In this document: in pieces, positions 1-9,480 of the stretch
Position numbering within the stretch: the first letter of the stretch is position 1
Layout: each line of letters starts with the position of its first letter
Origin: an uncultured Bacteroidales bacterium
GTDB taxonomy: Bacteria > Bacteroidota > Bacteroidia > Bacteroidales > Bacteroidaceae
DNA: 64,000 nucleotides
NCBI GenBank assembly: GCA_902768125.1
Contig: CACXKA010000004.1
Coordinates: 181,406 to 245,405 of the forward strand
Reading direction: 5' to 3'
Notes under the pieces: model-generated
Database searches by the model: none
What the model was told of the DNA's origin: nothing
The model's input: the letters and a program-made list of their open reading frames with translations, nothing else
Translations under genes and position numbers: made by a program

Positions 1-267
1 TATGCCAACAGAACGCTCTTGACCAGCCAGCATTTCCGTGGGTACAAGAAATCCACCCTCCGTATCATGCGCAACGCCATCCTGGCAAGAAAAGGCTACC
101 GTTTCCAGTCGAAGGACTTGCAGGACTATTTTGGCAAGGAACCTTGGTACAAGCCTGCTGCCTCGAACGACAACGTGAAGCTTTCCTTCATCGAGCAGTT
201 GAACGTGGAGCTGATCAAGGCAGAGGAGGAGAATCCTAATCATGACGTGTTTCAAAAAGAACCCTAA
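1..267 (+). CDS. C-terminal part of a YARHG-domain protein (truncated by window edge)
   Basis: The frame is open from base 1 and only the last 88 codons are inside the window. The stretch ILARKGYRFQSKDLQDYF followed by W-Y-x-P matches the YARHG domain, a short motif usually found at or near the C-terminus of exported or envelope proteins, often lipoproteins. The role of that domain is not well established. The tail after the domain is charged and ends VFQKEP. The next gene starts one base after the stop, so the two are probably cotranscribed. The full domain order cannot be judged from this fragment. Confidence 0.75.
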   Translation, partial: YANRTLLTSQHFRGYKKSTLRIMRNAILARKGYRFQSKDLQDYFGKEPWYKPAASNDNVKLSFIEQLNVELIKAEEENPNHDVFQKEP

Positions 268-268
268 T

Positions 269-913
269 ATGAAAAAACTTATTTTTATCTTTTCCTGTCT
301 GTGTGCTTTGGGCATGAATGCGCAGACATTGAAGCAGCAAGGGACATCTGTGGAGCAGATCGTGCCTGAAGGCTGGGAGCACCAAGAGGCAGAGGGCGAC
401 CTGAACAAGGACGGCATCAAAGACCTCGTCGTGTTGACCAAGCCCAACTTCAAGGAAAACATGAAGACGCGTGACGACGGCTACGTGTACAACTTCAACA
501 AATATATCATCGCCATTTACTTTGGTCAGGCAGCGGGTGGTTTTCAGCTTTGGAAGCAATACAAGGAACTGTTCCCTGCCGACGACGAATGGTGCAGCAT
601 CGATGTTGACGTCAGCATCACAGAGAAGGGGGCTCTCAACATCGACAGAGATTTCTTTGCCAGCGCAGGCTCTTACGGCACCAGTCAAACCAAGTACACC
701 TATCGCTATCAGAATGGTGACTTCTTCCTGATTGGTCAAGAAGACAGGGAAATGATGCGCAACACGGGCGAGATGACCACTGTGAGCGAGAATTACCTGA
801 CTTGGAGGCGTCAGACCATCAAGGACAACGCATTCGAGGAGGGCAAGAAGAAGGAGACTTGGAGCAAACTGCCCAAGAAGCCTTTGGAGAAATTAGGAGA
901 TCACGAACTTTAA
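269..913 (+). CDS. Exported hypothetical protein with a D-x-N-x-D-G calcium-loop-like motif
   Basis: The protein has 214 residues. The chosen start gives a classical signal peptide (MKKLIFIFSCLCALGMNAQ) with likely cleavage after NAQ. A longer reading from base 242 would overlap the previous gene and hide the signal, so it was not used. Near residue 44 the string GDLNKDGIKDLVVL resembles the Ca-binding turn of FG-GAP/VCBS-like repeats, which in Bacteroidetes often mark periplasmic or surface proteins. Only one such motif is visible, so a full propeller is unlikely. The gene follows the YARHG gene by one base and precedes a lipoprotein gene by 33 bp, which suggests an envelope operon. Function unknown. 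Confidence 0.75.
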   Translation: MKKLIFIFSCLCALGMNAQTLKQQGTSVEQIVPEGWEHQEAEGDLNKDGIKDLVVLTKPNFKENMKTRDDGYVYNFNKYIIAIYFGQAAGGFQLWKQYKELFPADDEWCSIDVDVSITEKGALNIDRDFFASAGSYGTSQTKYTYRYQNGDFFLIGQEDREMMRNTGEMTTVSENYLTWRRQTIKDNAFEEGKKKETWSKLPKKPLEKLGDHEL

Positions 914-946
914 TTACTATTTATTCTATTTTTAATTCATTCAATT

Positions 947-1753
947 ATGAAGAAGATTTTTTATTTCGCCATCGTGGCATGTGTGTTGACCATGACGGCA
1001 TGTGTGGCAAAATTTGACAAGAAAGTCACTGAAACAGTAACGGATTCTATTCCTTGGTATGAGGATATGGAAGCATTGGAGGCTGACCTCAAGGCTGCTA
1101 TCGAAGACGCTCGTGACCTCGACGAGAGCAAGATGGGTGAAAACCTCATGCCTATCAAGAAGGGTACTCCCAACGAGGAATGGGAAACCATCGACGGCAA
1201 GGATATGGTGCTGCTCGTGACCCTCGTGGACAGCAGCCGCCTGCAGAAGTTCTTCGGTCAGGAAGGTGTGTACCAGATTGATCGCGAAATGGGTACTTGG
1301 GTGACCATCCCAGGCGAGTGGCTCAGCAAGAAAGATGCGTTCGTAGGTCTTGACAGTGCTGCCGCTCATATGCGTATGTTGCAGATGTATGGTCTCAGCC
1401 CAGATTGCACGTACAACATCATGGTGCAGTTCTATGCTGACGTGAACGGTATCTTCCGTCCTGCATCTGACCCAAGCATCGACACCACCACTGCTGGCAT
1501 CGAGTTCCCAGCATGGGCAGACGAGAACTACAAGGTGGGTGACACCAACTTCCGTGAGTGGTTCCGCTACAACGTATCTGCAGCCTTCGAAGATGACAGC
1601 CCACTGCCTTGGACGCGTCTTGGCTACACCTACGACTGGCACAAGGGTGCAAACCGTCAGGGACTCTCAGAGTATGTGGTGGTTGACCAGACCTACCTGA
1701 AAGTGAAGGGTTACGAAAGCGAGTGGCAGTTCATCCAGAACCTCACCAAGTAA
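947..1753 (+). CDS. Putative lipoprotein of unknown function
   Basis: The protein has 268 residues with a type II signal peptide: a basic start, a hydrophobic core and lipobox L-T-M-T-A-C with lipidated Cys19. After a short linker the rest is soluble and mixed alpha/beta, without a motif I recognise. It is the last gene before a strong terminator that faces the convergent PBP1A gene. Together with the two upstream genes it probably forms a small envelope operon. I do not recognise the family. Confidence 0.7.
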   Translation: MKKIFYFAIVACVLTMTACVAKFDKKVTETVTDSIPWYEDMEALEADLKAAIEDARDLDESKMGENLMPIKKGTPNEEWETIDGKDMVLLVTLVDSSRLQKFFGQEGVYQIDREMGTWVTIPGEWLSKKDAFVGLDSAAAHMRMLQMYGLSPDCTYNIMVQFYADVNGIFRPASDPSIDTTTAGIEFPAWADENYKVGDTNFREWFRYNVSAAFEDDSPLPWTRLGYTYDWHKGANRQGLSEYVVVDQTYLKVKGYESEWQFIQNLTK

Positions 1754-1776
1754 TCTTTTCAAGAAACAAGCTAATG

Positions 1777-1816
1777 CAGTCAGTTCCCCTCTTCTTCGGG
1801 AGCTGACTGTTTTTTT
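1777..1816 (+). terminator. Rho-independent terminator overlapping the 3' end of the convergent PBP1A gene
   Basis: The arms CAGTCAGTTCCC and GGGAGCTGACTG pair almost perfectly around a 9-nt loop and are followed by seven T on the plus strand. The minus-strand PBP1A stop codon lies inside the left arm, so this hairpin also encodes the last PBP1A residues (SAPEEEGN). Confidence 0.9.
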
Positions 1817-4125
1817 GGTGACACATAGACGGAAGGACCTATGTAGGTGTTGCGAGGAATATCCTCCTTCGCCTCAGGATACTTCGCATGATACTGTGGG
1901 AAATTCTTGTCAGCCAGCACCTTGTCGATGAAGTAACCAAAAATGGGAAGGGCTGTACGACTTCCTTGTCCGAGGGCACTGGTACGGAAGTGGATGCAAC
2001 GATATTCACCACCTACCCAAGCACCTCCCACGAGATTGGGCGAACAACCCACAAACCAAGCATCGGAATGGTTGGAAGAAGTACCCGTCTTGCCTCCTAA
2101 CTCTGTGTCGTAGCAATGGATATACTCCCAAAGCGCCTGTGTGGTGCCTCCAGGCTCCTGCATACCAGCACGAAGCAGTCGTTGGAGGTAGAAGGCAGTC
2201 TTGTAGCGCATTGCAGCCTTAGGAGCAGGTTCGTCACGTTCGCAATCATAGACAACCTCTCCATTGCGATCCAGTATCTTGGTGACAAGAATGGGCTTGC
2301 GTTGCTTACCGTCATTCATGGCTGTGCAGTAAGCATCCACCAGTTCCAAAAGATTCACATCGGAAGAACCCAATGCCAAGGAAGGTGTGGCATCGAGCTT
2401 GCTCTGGATACCCATCTTATGGGCAATATCCACTACGTTGTCAATGCCTGTATCTTGTCCCAGTCGAACTGCAATCGTGTTGACCGATTGTGCAAAGGCT
2501 GACTTCAGCGGCATATTCGCTCCAGTGCAGTATCCACCAGAGTTGTGAGGCGTCCAAGTGACGAGACGCTGAGGGTCTTGTGCATCGGGCACTTGCAAAG
2601 AAATAAGTTGGTCACGATAACGTGTGGTGGGGGTGATGTTGTCGTCATTCTCAAAAGCTGAGGCATAGACAAAAAGCTTGAAAGTGGAACCAGGCTGACG
2701 CATCGAGGTCACCTTGTCGTACTTCCAACTGTTGAAATCGACATCGCCCACCCAAGCACGCACATAGCTCGTCTGGGGCTCCATCGCCACAAAGCCACAA
2801 TGCATGAATTTGACCATATAACGGATGGAATCCATCGTGCTCATCTCCTTCTCCACCAAGTGGTCAGGCTTGTTGTAATCAAAGACCTTCACCTTGTGAG
2901 GCAGGTTCATGTAGTAGTTGATGGAATCGGCATTATTGTCAAATTTCTTTGCCAGAATCTTGTAGTAATCGCTTCGGACGGCAATATCCTCGATGAAGTT
3001 GGGAATCTCCTGTCCACGTTCATCACGCCAAGGTGACTGACTGCCCCAATGACTGTTGAAGCGTTGCTGAATCTGGCGCATCTGTTTCTGCACAGCCTGT
3101 TCAGCATATCGCTGGAGACGAGTGTCGAGTGTCGTATAGATTTTGAGTCCATCAGAATACAAATCCATGTTGTTTGCCTGACACCACTCTTCCAGATAAT
3201 CCTTGATGGCTTCGCGGAAATAGAGCGCACCCCCATCGTAAGACTTCTCAACGGTATAGTTCAGGTTGATGGGTATCTGTGTCAGGGAATCCAATTCGCG
3301 ACGGGTCAACATATTGTGGGTGTACATATTGTTGAGCACCACATTTCGACGTTCAAGGCTGTTTTTGGGGTTGACCTTGGGGTTGTAGGTGGTGGTGGCT
3401 TTCAGGAGCCCTACGAGGACGGCAGCCTGCTCAGCGGTCAAGTTCTGAGGCGTAGTCTTGAAATAAGTCTTGGCAGCCGTCTTGATGCCAAAGGAATTAC
3501 TGCCAAAATCGACGGTATTGAGATAGAGCGTGAGGATGTCCTTCTTGCTATACATGTTCTCAATCTTGATGGCTGTGATCCATTCCTTCGACTTCATCAC
3601 CAAGATGCCCAATCCTGGCACCTTACCCAACAAGCCCGTAGAGTATTGGGAACGTATCTTGAAGAGATTTTTCACCAACTGCTGGGTGATGGTGCTGGCA
3701 CCACGAGGATTTCCCTTCACGACGTCCTTCATTGCAGCAAAGAGTCCTTGGTAGTCAATACCATGATGCTGATAGAAACGCTCGTCCTCTGTGGAAATCA
3801 AGGCATCAATCACATAAGGAGAAATCTCGTCAAACTTCACAGGAGAACGGTTCTCGTTGAAATACTTGCCAATCAACACGCTATCGGCGCTGTACACAAA
3901 AGAAGCGTCGTTGGTGACTGGATTCTGTATCACATCCATCGTTGGCGACACACCAAAGAGGCCGAGGAAGTTCACATCCACAGCACCCAAATAAAGAAAA
4001 ACAAGAACGAAGAATGAGGCGATGGGAGTCACTGTCTTCTGATACCACTTGCCTCTGTATTGGTTGACATACCAACGCCACACCAATTTCAAATATACCC
4101 ACGATTTATGCAACAAAGACTTCAT
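1780..4125 (-). CDS. mrcA: Penicillin-binding protein 1A (bifunctional transglycosylase/transpeptidase)
   Basis: This 781-residue class A PBP polymerises lipid II glycan strands and cross-links the peptides at the outer face of the inner membrane. A basic cytoplasmic tail is followed by one membrane anchor (about residues 33-50). The GT51 domain shows [15 protein letters not shown] with catalytic Glu113, and GASTITQQL. The transpeptidase domain shows S480-T-F-K483, S547-V-N549 and K679-T-G-T-S, so the three active-site motifs are intact. The C-terminus is short and Glu-rich. The gene follows miaA with a 20-bp overlap, so translation may be coupled. Its last codons lie in the stem of the convergent terminator. 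Confidence 0.95.
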   Translation of the reverse strand: MKSLLHKSWVYLKLVWRWYVNQYRGKWYQKTVTPIASFFVLVFLYLGAVDVNFLGLFGVSPTMDVIQNPVTNDASFVYSADSVLIGKYFNENRSPVKFDEISPYVIDALISTEDERFYQHHGIDYQGLFAAMKDVVKGNPRGASTITQQLVKNLFKIRSQYSTGLLGKVPGLGILVMKSKEWITAIKIENMYSKKDILTLYLNTVDFGSNSFGIKTAAKTYFKTTPQNLTAEQAAVLVGLLKATTTYNPKVNPKNSLERRNVVLNNMYTHNMLTRRELDSLTQIPINLNYTVEKSYDGGALYFREAIKDYLEEWCQANNMDLYSDGLKIYTTLDTRLQRYAEQAVQKQMRQIQQRFNSHWGSQSPWRDERGQEIPNFIEDIAVRSDYYKILAKKFDNNADSINYYMNLPHKVKVFDYNKPDHLVEKEMSTMDSIRYMVKFMHCGFVAMEPQTSYVRAWVGDVDFNSWKYDKVTSMRQPGSTFKLFVYASAFENDDNITPTTRYRDQLISLQVPDAQDPQRLVTWTPHNSGGYCTGANMPLKSAFAQSVNTIAVRLGQDTGIDNVVDIAHKMGIQSKLDATPSLALGSSDVNLLELVDAYCTAMNDGKQRKPILVTKILDRNGEVVYDCERDEPAPKAAMRYKTAFYLQRLLRAGMQEPGGTTQALWEYIHCYDTELGGKTGTSSNHSDAWFVGCSPNLVGGAWVGGEYRCIHFRTSALGQGSRTALPIFGYFIDKVLADKNFPQYHAKYPEAKEDIPRNTYIGPSVYVSPKKQSAPEEEGN

Positions 4126-5020
4126 CTTCTATCGTTTTTAGCATTTCTTGTGTATTCATCTTGTCGGCATCCAACCAATGGATGTCAGCATCATGCTTGT
4201 ACCAAGTCATCTGCTTCTTAGCATACACTCTGGTGTTCTTCTTGATTCGCTCCACCGCCATCGGCAGTTCCCACTCACCATCGAGCACCTTAAAGAGTTC
4301 CTTGTAGCCCACTGTGTTGAGCGAGTTCAAATGTCGCAGAGGGTACACTCTTTTCACCTCTTCCATCAACCCTTCCTGCATCATCTTGTCCACTCGCGCG
4401 TTGATACGGGCAAACAGATGTTCCCGTTCACGCATCAAGCCAAATTTCATCATCCTGAAAGGACGCTCTTTCAATGTATTGGTACGAAAGGACGTATAGG
4501 TCTTGCCTGTCATGTAGCAGATTTCCAAAGCATGCACCACCCTCTTGTGGTTGCGCTTATCCACCAGTTCATAGTACTGAGGGTCCAGCAATTTCAGTTC
4601 TGCCAGCAGCGGTTCCAATCCTTCCTTCTCATATCGCTCCCGCATCAGGTTGCGTGTCTCCTCATCCACCGTTGGAATATCATCTATTCCTTTCGTCACA
4701 GCATCAATGTACATCATACTACCACCCGAAAGGACAACCGTCTCATGCACCTGAAACAACTCAGAAAGCAAGGCGAGCACATCCTTCTCATACTCAGCCG
4801 CACTGTAATACTCATCCAGCCTCAACGTATGCACAAAATAGTGCTTCACACGTGCCAACTCCTCTGCTGTTGGAGCAGCCGTTCCGATAGAGATGTCCTG
4901 ATAGATTTGACGAGAATCAGCGTTAATGATAGGACATTTGAAATGTTCTGCCAGCTGAAGGCTCAATTCCGTCTTGCCTACACCCGTAGGCCCTAAGAGT
5001 ACAAGAAGATTTTGGGGCAT
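4106..5020 (-). CDS. miaA: tRNA dimethylallyltransferase MiaA
   Basis: The enzyme transfers the dimethylallyl group from DMAPP to A37 of tRNAs that read UNN codons. It has 304 residues, normal for the family. The P-loop GPTGVGKT is at residues 10-17 and the substrate motif DSRQ at 35-38; a C-terminal [10 protein letters not shown] segment matches the tRNA-binding region. The gene overlaps the PBP1A start by 20 bp and follows a small exported-protein gene by 14 bp. Proximity of miaA to lipid A genes is common in Bacteroidales. Confidence 0.95.
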   Translation of the reverse strand: MPQNLLVLLGPTGVGKTELSLQLAEHFKCPIINADSRQIYQDISIGTAAPTAEELARVKHYFVHTLRLDEYYSAAEYEKDVLALLSELFQVHETVVLSGGSMMYIDAVTKGIDDIPTVDEETRNLMRERYEKEGLEPLLAELKLLDPQYYELVDKRNHKRVVHALEICYMTGKTYTSFRTNTLKERPFRMMKFGLMREREHLFARINARVDKMMQEGLMEEVKRVYPLRHLNSLNTVGYKELFKVLDGEWELPMAVERIKKNTRVYAKKQMTWYKHDADIHWLDADKMNTQEMLKTIEDEVFVA

Positions 5021-5034
5021 TTTCGGAAATAATC

Positions 5035-5484
5035 CTATCCTACTGCACCGATGAAACGCAAATCGCCAGAATCTGTGACACGCAGTTGGAGTCTAACGGT
5101 GTATTTCACGCCATAGTCCATCAGTATCTTGACATCGGCATAGATTTCATCTTTCTCAAGGTCGCAGAAGGTCTTCTTCACCTTGATTGACTTGATTCTG
5201 TCGAGTTGAGGAGTAATGGCATAATAATCTTTCTTGATGTTTCCTGCCAAGAATTCTGCCACAAACTGCTCTGTGCGACCTTTCAAAAAGTCGTCATGCT
5301 GTTCTGCCACATAACTGGGGTCGAAGAAGTACAATGTACCTTTCAGGTTGCCCTGCATCAGTTCAGAAATAAAGCCGTTGGCAATGCCCTTGACGGTGCT
5401 TTTTGTGTATTGCTGTGCATTGACACTGACACTCACCATCAGCATCATGACCATAAAAAATATGTTCAGCTTTTTCATTTTCAA
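5035..5484 (-). CDS. Small exported hypothetical protein
   Basis: The protein has 149 residues with an N-terminal signal peptide ending around VSVNAQ. The mature part looks like a compact alpha/beta domain (start [14 protein letters not shown]; end [20 protein letters not shown]) that could be an NTF2-like or DUF4783-like fold, but I cannot assign a family with confidence. It sits 14 bp upstream of miaA on the same strand and probably belongs to the same transcription unit. Confidence 0.65.
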   Translation of the reverse strand: MKMKKLNIFFMVMMLMVSVSVNAQQYTKSTVKGIANGFISELMQGNLKGTLYFFDPSYVAEQHDDFLKGRTEQFVAEFLAGNIKKDYYAITPQLDRIKSIKVKKTFCDLEKDEIYADVKILMDYGVKYTVRLQLRVTDSGDLRFIGAVG

Positions 5485-5526
5485 ATCAAGATTATCAAGT
5501 TAGTTTTTAATGTTTTCATCTTTGTC

Positions 5527-6066
5527 TTAGAACTCGTCGCTGATGTCGAAACCTTCGAGGTCAATCTCACTGCTGTCAATCTCATCACCAAACAAATCCT
5601 CGTCGTCCATCACAGAAGGAGTCTCAACAATCGGGTTACGAGCAAACATCTCGTCGAAGTCCAATGTCTGAGCTGGAGGTTCACCTTGAGAACGAGTAAT
5701 CTTACCCTTCTCTAAGTTCTTGCCCGTCTTAATCTCTGAGAGTTCGATAAAGAAGACACGATCAGCCAAGGGGTCGAAGGTGTAGAGCATGTGTTGCTTC
5801 TCATCCTCCAAGAACTCGCTGAGTTCCGTCTCTGCCATGATATAACTATCTTCATCAGCATCCGTGTCCATCTCCTCCAACGTAATCTCCTGTCCTTTCT
5901 CCCATCCGTTCTCACAAATCGTGAATGAGGTCAACTGATTGTCCTCATAGCCACATGACTCAAGTATCAACTGATGCAGTTCCAAGAACTTCGCATCAGC
6001 ATCAATCTGGATTTCTCGCATGAAGCCATCCACTTCGTCTGAGATGATGATAAATCTGTATATCAT
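5527..6066 (-). CDS. pRiA4b ORF-3-like (PF07929-type) protein
   Basis: The protein has 179 residues. Its first half (IYRFIIISDEVDGFMREIQI, then FLELHQLILESCGYEDNQLTSF) resembles the plasmid pRiA4b ORF-3 family: an R-x-I-x-I strand, then a helix that starts with F-x-x-L-H, then D-x-x-x-x-F. The function of that family is unknown. The C-terminal third is very acidic (DDEDLFGDEIDSSEIDLEGF). There are no membrane segments, so it is probably cytoplasmic. It lies between lpxA and the miaA block; no link to lipid A is evident. Confidence 0.7.
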   Translation of the reverse strand: MIYRFIIISDEVDGFMREIQIDADAKFLELHQLILESCGYEDNQLTSFTICENGWEKGQEITLEEMDTDADEDSYIMAETELSEFLEDEKQHMLYTFDPLADRVFFIELSEIKTGKNLEKGKITRSQGEPPAQTLDFDEMFARNPIVETPSVMDDEDLFGDEIDSSEIDLEGFDISDEF

Positions 6067-6101
6067 TGTCGTTTAGGTTTTAGGTTAAGTGTCAGAGCTG
6101 A

Positions 6102-6875
6102 TTATCGAACGATTCCACGCTTCGAATTAGACACAAACTCAATGATGTATTCAATCTCCTTGCTCATCGGCACTTCTTCACGAATCGCCTCAATCGCTTT
6201 GGCAGCCGTCAGGTTGCACTGGTAAATCAAACGATAAGCATGCGTGATGTTGTCAATCACCTCGCGGCTGAAACCACGACGACGCAAGCCAATGATATTG
6301 AGTCCTGCAAACGCCACAGGTTCACGACCTGCCATGATGAATGGAGGAATGTCCTGACTGGTGCGTGTACCACCCTGCACCATCACATAACCGCCGATTC
6401 GGCAGAACTGATGCACCAGCACCACAGCTGAGATGATGGCATTGTCATCCACTATGACCTCACCAGCCAATTTGGTGGAATTGCCCATGATGATGCCACT
6501 ACCAAACTCGCAGTCGTGAGCGATGTGTGCATTCTCCATGATGAGGTTATTGCTACCCACAATGGTCATACCCTTGCTGGCAGTTCCACGATGGATGGTC
6601 ACATTCTCACGTATCTTGTTGTTGTCACCAATCTGGACAATAGAATCCTCTCCCTTGAACTTCAAGTCCTGAGGAATGGCACCAATCACAGCACCAGGGA
6701 ACAGGGTGTTTCCGCTACCAAGACGAGTACCTGACAACAAAGTCACACTGTTCATCAACACATTGTTATCACCCACCGTCACATTCTTGTCAATGAAACA
6801 GAATGGACCAATCTCACAGTTTTCACCAATCTTCGCTTCTGGGTCGATGAATGCTAAAGGACTAATCTTTGACAT
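6102..6875 (-). CDS. lpxA: UDP-N-acetylglucosamine O-acyltransferase LpxA
   Basis: This is the first enzyme of lipid A synthesis; it transfers a 3-hydroxyacyl chain from ACP to UDP-GlcNAc. The 257 residues show the left-handed beta-helix hexapeptide pattern through the first 190 positions, and the catalytic motif NAHIAHDCEFG with His120, followed by the alpha-helical C-terminal domain. It lies 50 bp downstream of lpxC/fabZ and in the same direction as lpxD, forming the usual lipid A cluster. Confidence 0.95.
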   Translation of the reverse strand: MSKISPLAFIDPEAKIGENCEIGPFCFIDKNVTVGDNNVLMNSVTLLSGTRLGSGNTLFPGAVIGAIPQDLKFKGEDSIVQIGDNNKIRENVTIHRGTASKGMTIVGSNNLIMENAHIAHDCEFGSGIIMGNSTKLAGEVIVDDNAIISAVVLVHQFCRIGGYVMVQGGTRTSQDIPPFIMAGREPVAFAGLNIIGLRRRGFSREVIDNITHAYRLIYQCNLTAAKAIEAIREEVPMSKEIEYIIEFVSNSKRGIVR

Positions 6876-6925
6876 CTTCTAATTACAATTTGATGATTTA
6901 CTATTTACAATTGAGCATTACTCAA

Positions 6926-8308
6926 TTATTTATTCTTGATAATCTGAGCCGTGAATTCTGCTTCAGCTGCCACCGTCTCACCCACAAAGACCAAACCTGC
7001 CATTGTAGCGATGCCACGACGCAGTGGTCCCATCATCTTCACCTTGAAAATCAGCGTATCGCCTGGCACCACCTTACGACGGAACTTCACGTTGTCAATC
7101 TTCAGGAAGTAAGTGGACCATCTTTCTGGCTCTTCCACATTGCTCAACACCAACAAGCCACCTGCCTGTGCCATTGCTTCCACAATCAGCACACCAGGCA
7201 TCACGGGTTCCTGTGGGAAGTGTCCTGTGAAGAAAGGCTCATTGCTGGTCACATTCTTCACCGCCACAATCTCTGTGTCATCCACTGCAATCACCTTGTC
7301 CACCAACTGCATTGGGTAGCGATGAGGCAGCAAGTGACGAATCTTGTTCACATCCATCAAAGGCTCGCTGTTGGGATCATAGACAGGGCACTGCACTTCG
7401 TGCTTCTTGATGTCCTTCTTGATTTCACGCGCGAACTTATTATTTATTGTATGACCAGGCTTCGTAGCGATGACACGACCCAAGATGGGCTTGCCGACGA
7501 GTGCCAAATCACCAATGATGTCGAGCAACTTATGACGGGCTGTCTCATTGTCCCAAGTGAGGGGCTTGTGGTTGATGTAACCCAGACGAGTGGCATCCAT
7601 GTGAGGAATACCCAGCGTGTCAGCCAGTTTGTCGTAACGATCCTGTGGCAGTTCCTTTTCGTAGATAACAATCGCATTGTCGAGGTCGCCTCCCTTGATG
7701 AGTCCCAGGTTCAGCAGCGGTTCTATCTCACGCACAAAGACGAAGGTACGCGCTGAAGCGATCTCTGCTGGGAAATCTTCGATATTGTCAAGGTTGGCAA
7801 ACTGGTTGTCCAGAATCTTTGAGTCGAAGGCAATCTGTGCATTCACACAGAACTTATCATCAGGCAAGAGAATCAAGTGCTCGCCATTCTCACCCTTCAC
7901 CTCCATCTTGTGCTTCACCACATAATAGTCCTTCTTCACGCTCTGCTCCTGCAAGCCCACTTTCTGAATCTCCTCCACAAATGGCAGGGCGCTACCATCA
8001 AGGATTGGCATTTCGGGGCCATCCAACTGAATGAGGCAGTTATCAATACCACTAGCATAGAGAGCCGCCATTGCGTGTTCTATCGTGCTGATCTTGATGT
8101 CTCCTTTAACAAGAACGGTGCCACGTTGTGTGTCACCTACCAAGTCAGCATTGCAATCAATGATTGGCTGACCCTCAATGTCCGTTCTTTGAATCTTGTA
8201 TCCGTGGTTCTCTTCTGCAGGGTTGAACACTGCCGTGATGAACTGGCCTGTGTGCAATCCCTTACCTTTCAAGGTGAACGACTCCTTCAGGGTTTGTTGA
8301 TTTTGCAT
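6926..8308 (-). CDS. lpxC/fabZ: Bifunctional UDP-3-O-acyl-N-acetylglucosamine deacetylase / 3-hydroxyacyl-ACP dehydratase
   Basis: This 460-residue fusion is typical of Bacteroidetes. The LpxC part (about 1-300) has the zinc ligands His78 (IEHAMAAL), His259 and Asp263 (HKLLD), and His286 as a likely acid/base residue. The FabZ part (about 318-460) has [13 protein letters not shown] and [20 protein letters not shown], with catalytic His363 and Glu377. It joins lipid A commitment with fatty-acid elongation, so both draw on the hydroxyacyl-ACP pool from one polypeptide. The ATG follows the lpxD stop directly, so coupled translation is likely. Confidence 0.97.
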   Translation of the reverse strand: MQNQQTLKESFTLKGKGLHTGQFITAVFNPAEENHGYKIQRTDIEGQPIIDCNADLVGDTQRGTVLVKGDIKISTIEHAMAALYASGIDNCLIQLDGPEMPILDGSALPFVEEIQKVGLQEQSVKKDYYVVKHKMEVKGENGEHLILLPDDKFCVNAQIAFDSKILDNQFANLDNIEDFPAEIASARTFVFVREIEPLLNLGLIKGGDLDNAIVIYEKELPQDRYDKLADTLGIPHMDATRLGYINHKPLTWDNETARHKLLDIIGDLALVGKPILGRVIATKPGHTINNKFAREIKKDIKKHEVQCPVYDPNSEPLMDVNKIRHLLPHRYPMQLVDKVIAVDDTEIVAVKNVTSNEPFFTGHFPQEPVMPGVLIVEAMAQAGGLLVLSNVEEPERWSTYFLKIDNVKFRRKVVPGDTLIFKVKMMGPLRRGIATMAGLVFVGETVAAEAEFTAQIIKNK

Positions 8309-9352
8309 TTATTTCTTGTTTTTGAGTTCTTCTAATTCTTTTTTCAATGCTGCCACTTCTTTGAGCAAATCTGGCAGCGAATTCAGTGCAGCCATGTTCT
8401 TGGCAAACTTCTTGTGCTCCACAGCAGGATAACCCATCAGGGTCGCCCCACCATTCTTGGCAAGATTACCTCCTGACAATCCTGCTTGTGCTCCCAAGGT
8501 CGTGCGGTCTCCCACTTTTATATGACCAGCGATGCCCACCTGACCGGCAAACACACACCACTCACCCACTTTGGAACTACCAGCCACTCCTACTTGTGCC
8601 GACATCACTGTGTTCTGTCCCACTTCCACATTATGGGCAATCTGCACGAGGTTGTCCAGTTTCACACCCTTACGGATGATGGTGCTACCCATCGTCGAGC
8701 GGTCGATGCACGTGTTGGCACCAATTTCCACATTGTCCTCGATGGTCACAATGCCGATTTGAGGTATCTTGTCATAGCCGTTGGGGGTAGGAGCAAAGCC
8801 AAAGCCATCTGCGCCAATCACACAACCAGCATGCAGGATACAGTTGTTACCAACGATACAATCGTGATAAATCACAGCATTGCTATAAATCTCCGTGTTG
8901 CTGCCCACCTTGCCATTTCTGCCAATGGTGACATGAGGATGCAGCACCACGCCGTCACCTATTTCCACACCTTCTGCGATAGCCACGAAAGGACCAATAT
9001 AACAATCCTTGCCTATCTTTGCTGAAGGATGGATATAAGCCAAAGAATCAATGCCCACACGCTTCTGCTGCATGCTCTGGTAGAGTTGCAACAATTTTGC
9101 CACTGATTCGTATGCATTATCCACGCGCACAAGTGTCGCTTTCACCTCACGAGAAGGCTGAAAGTCTTTGTTCACAAGCACGATGCTGGATTTTGTCTCG
9201 TAAATATAATCTTCGTATTGGGGATTAGCCAGAAACGAAAGGGCACCTTCGACACCTTCCTCTATCTTCGCGAAAGTGCCAATCGTCACATTAGGATCAC
9301 CCTCTACAGTTCCACCTGTATAACCTGCTATTTGTTGTGCAGTAAAAACCAT
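8309..9352 (-). CDS. lpxD: UDP-3-O-(3-hydroxyacyl)glucosamine N-acyltransferase LpxD
   Basis: The enzyme adds the N-linked 3-hydroxyacyl chain during lipid A synthesis. It has 347 residues: an N-terminal uridine-binding domain (about 1-100), a hexapeptide-repeat beta-helix, and the motif QIAHNVEVG with catalytic His240. A Lys/Glu-rich helix ends the protein. It is the promoter-proximal gene of lpxD-lpxC/fabZ-lpxA. A TAAATTTG box lies about 30 bp upstream and is divergent to the purM promoter. Confidence 0.96.
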   Translation of the reverse strand: MVFTAQQIAGYTGGTVEGDPNVTIGTFAKIEEGVEGALSFLANPQYEDYIYETKSSIVLVNKDFQPSREVKATLVRVDNAYESVAKLLQLYQSMQQKRVGIDSLAYIHPSAKIGKDCYIGPFVAIAEGVEIGDGVVLHPHVTIGRNGKVGSNTEIYSNAVIYHDCIVGNNCILHAGCVIGADGFGFAPTPNGYDKIPQIGIVTIEDNVEIGANTCIDRSTMGSTIIRKGVKLDNLVQIAHNVEVGQNTVMSAQVGVAGSSKVGEWCVFAGQVGIAGHIKVGDRTTLGAQAGLSGGNLAKNGGATLMGYPAVEHKKFAKNMAALNSLPDLLKEVAALKKELEELKNKK

Positions 9353-9382
9353 TTATTGTTCTTTTAGTACTTAATATGCTTG

Positions 9383-9390
9383 CAAATTTA
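9383..9390 (-). promoter_or_regulatory. Promoter -7 box for the lpxD operon
   Basis: TAAATTTG on the minus strand matches the Bacteroidetes -7 consensus TAnnTTTG and ends 30 bp before the lpxD start. A TTG lies about 22 bp further upstream. The assignment is by motif and position only. Confidence 0.6.
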
Positions 9391-9433
9391 GGAAAGATTT
9401 TCGACATAGCGACAATTTCTCCCAATTTTTCAC

Positions 9434-9441
9434 TACCTTTG
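9434..9441 (+). promoter_or_regulatory. Promoter -7 box for the purM operon
   Basis: TACCTTTG is an exact match to TAnnTTTG and lies 39 bp before the first purM ATG. It is divergent from the lpxD promoter about 45 bp away. Confidence 0.75.
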
Positions 9442-9480
9442 CAGCATAAAACTACAAATAGATAAAAAAAACAAACAAAA

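Noticed and set aside
3049-4017. 322-codon open frame on the plus strand
   Set aside because: It is a shadow of the PBP1A gene, whose motifs are intact on the other strand.
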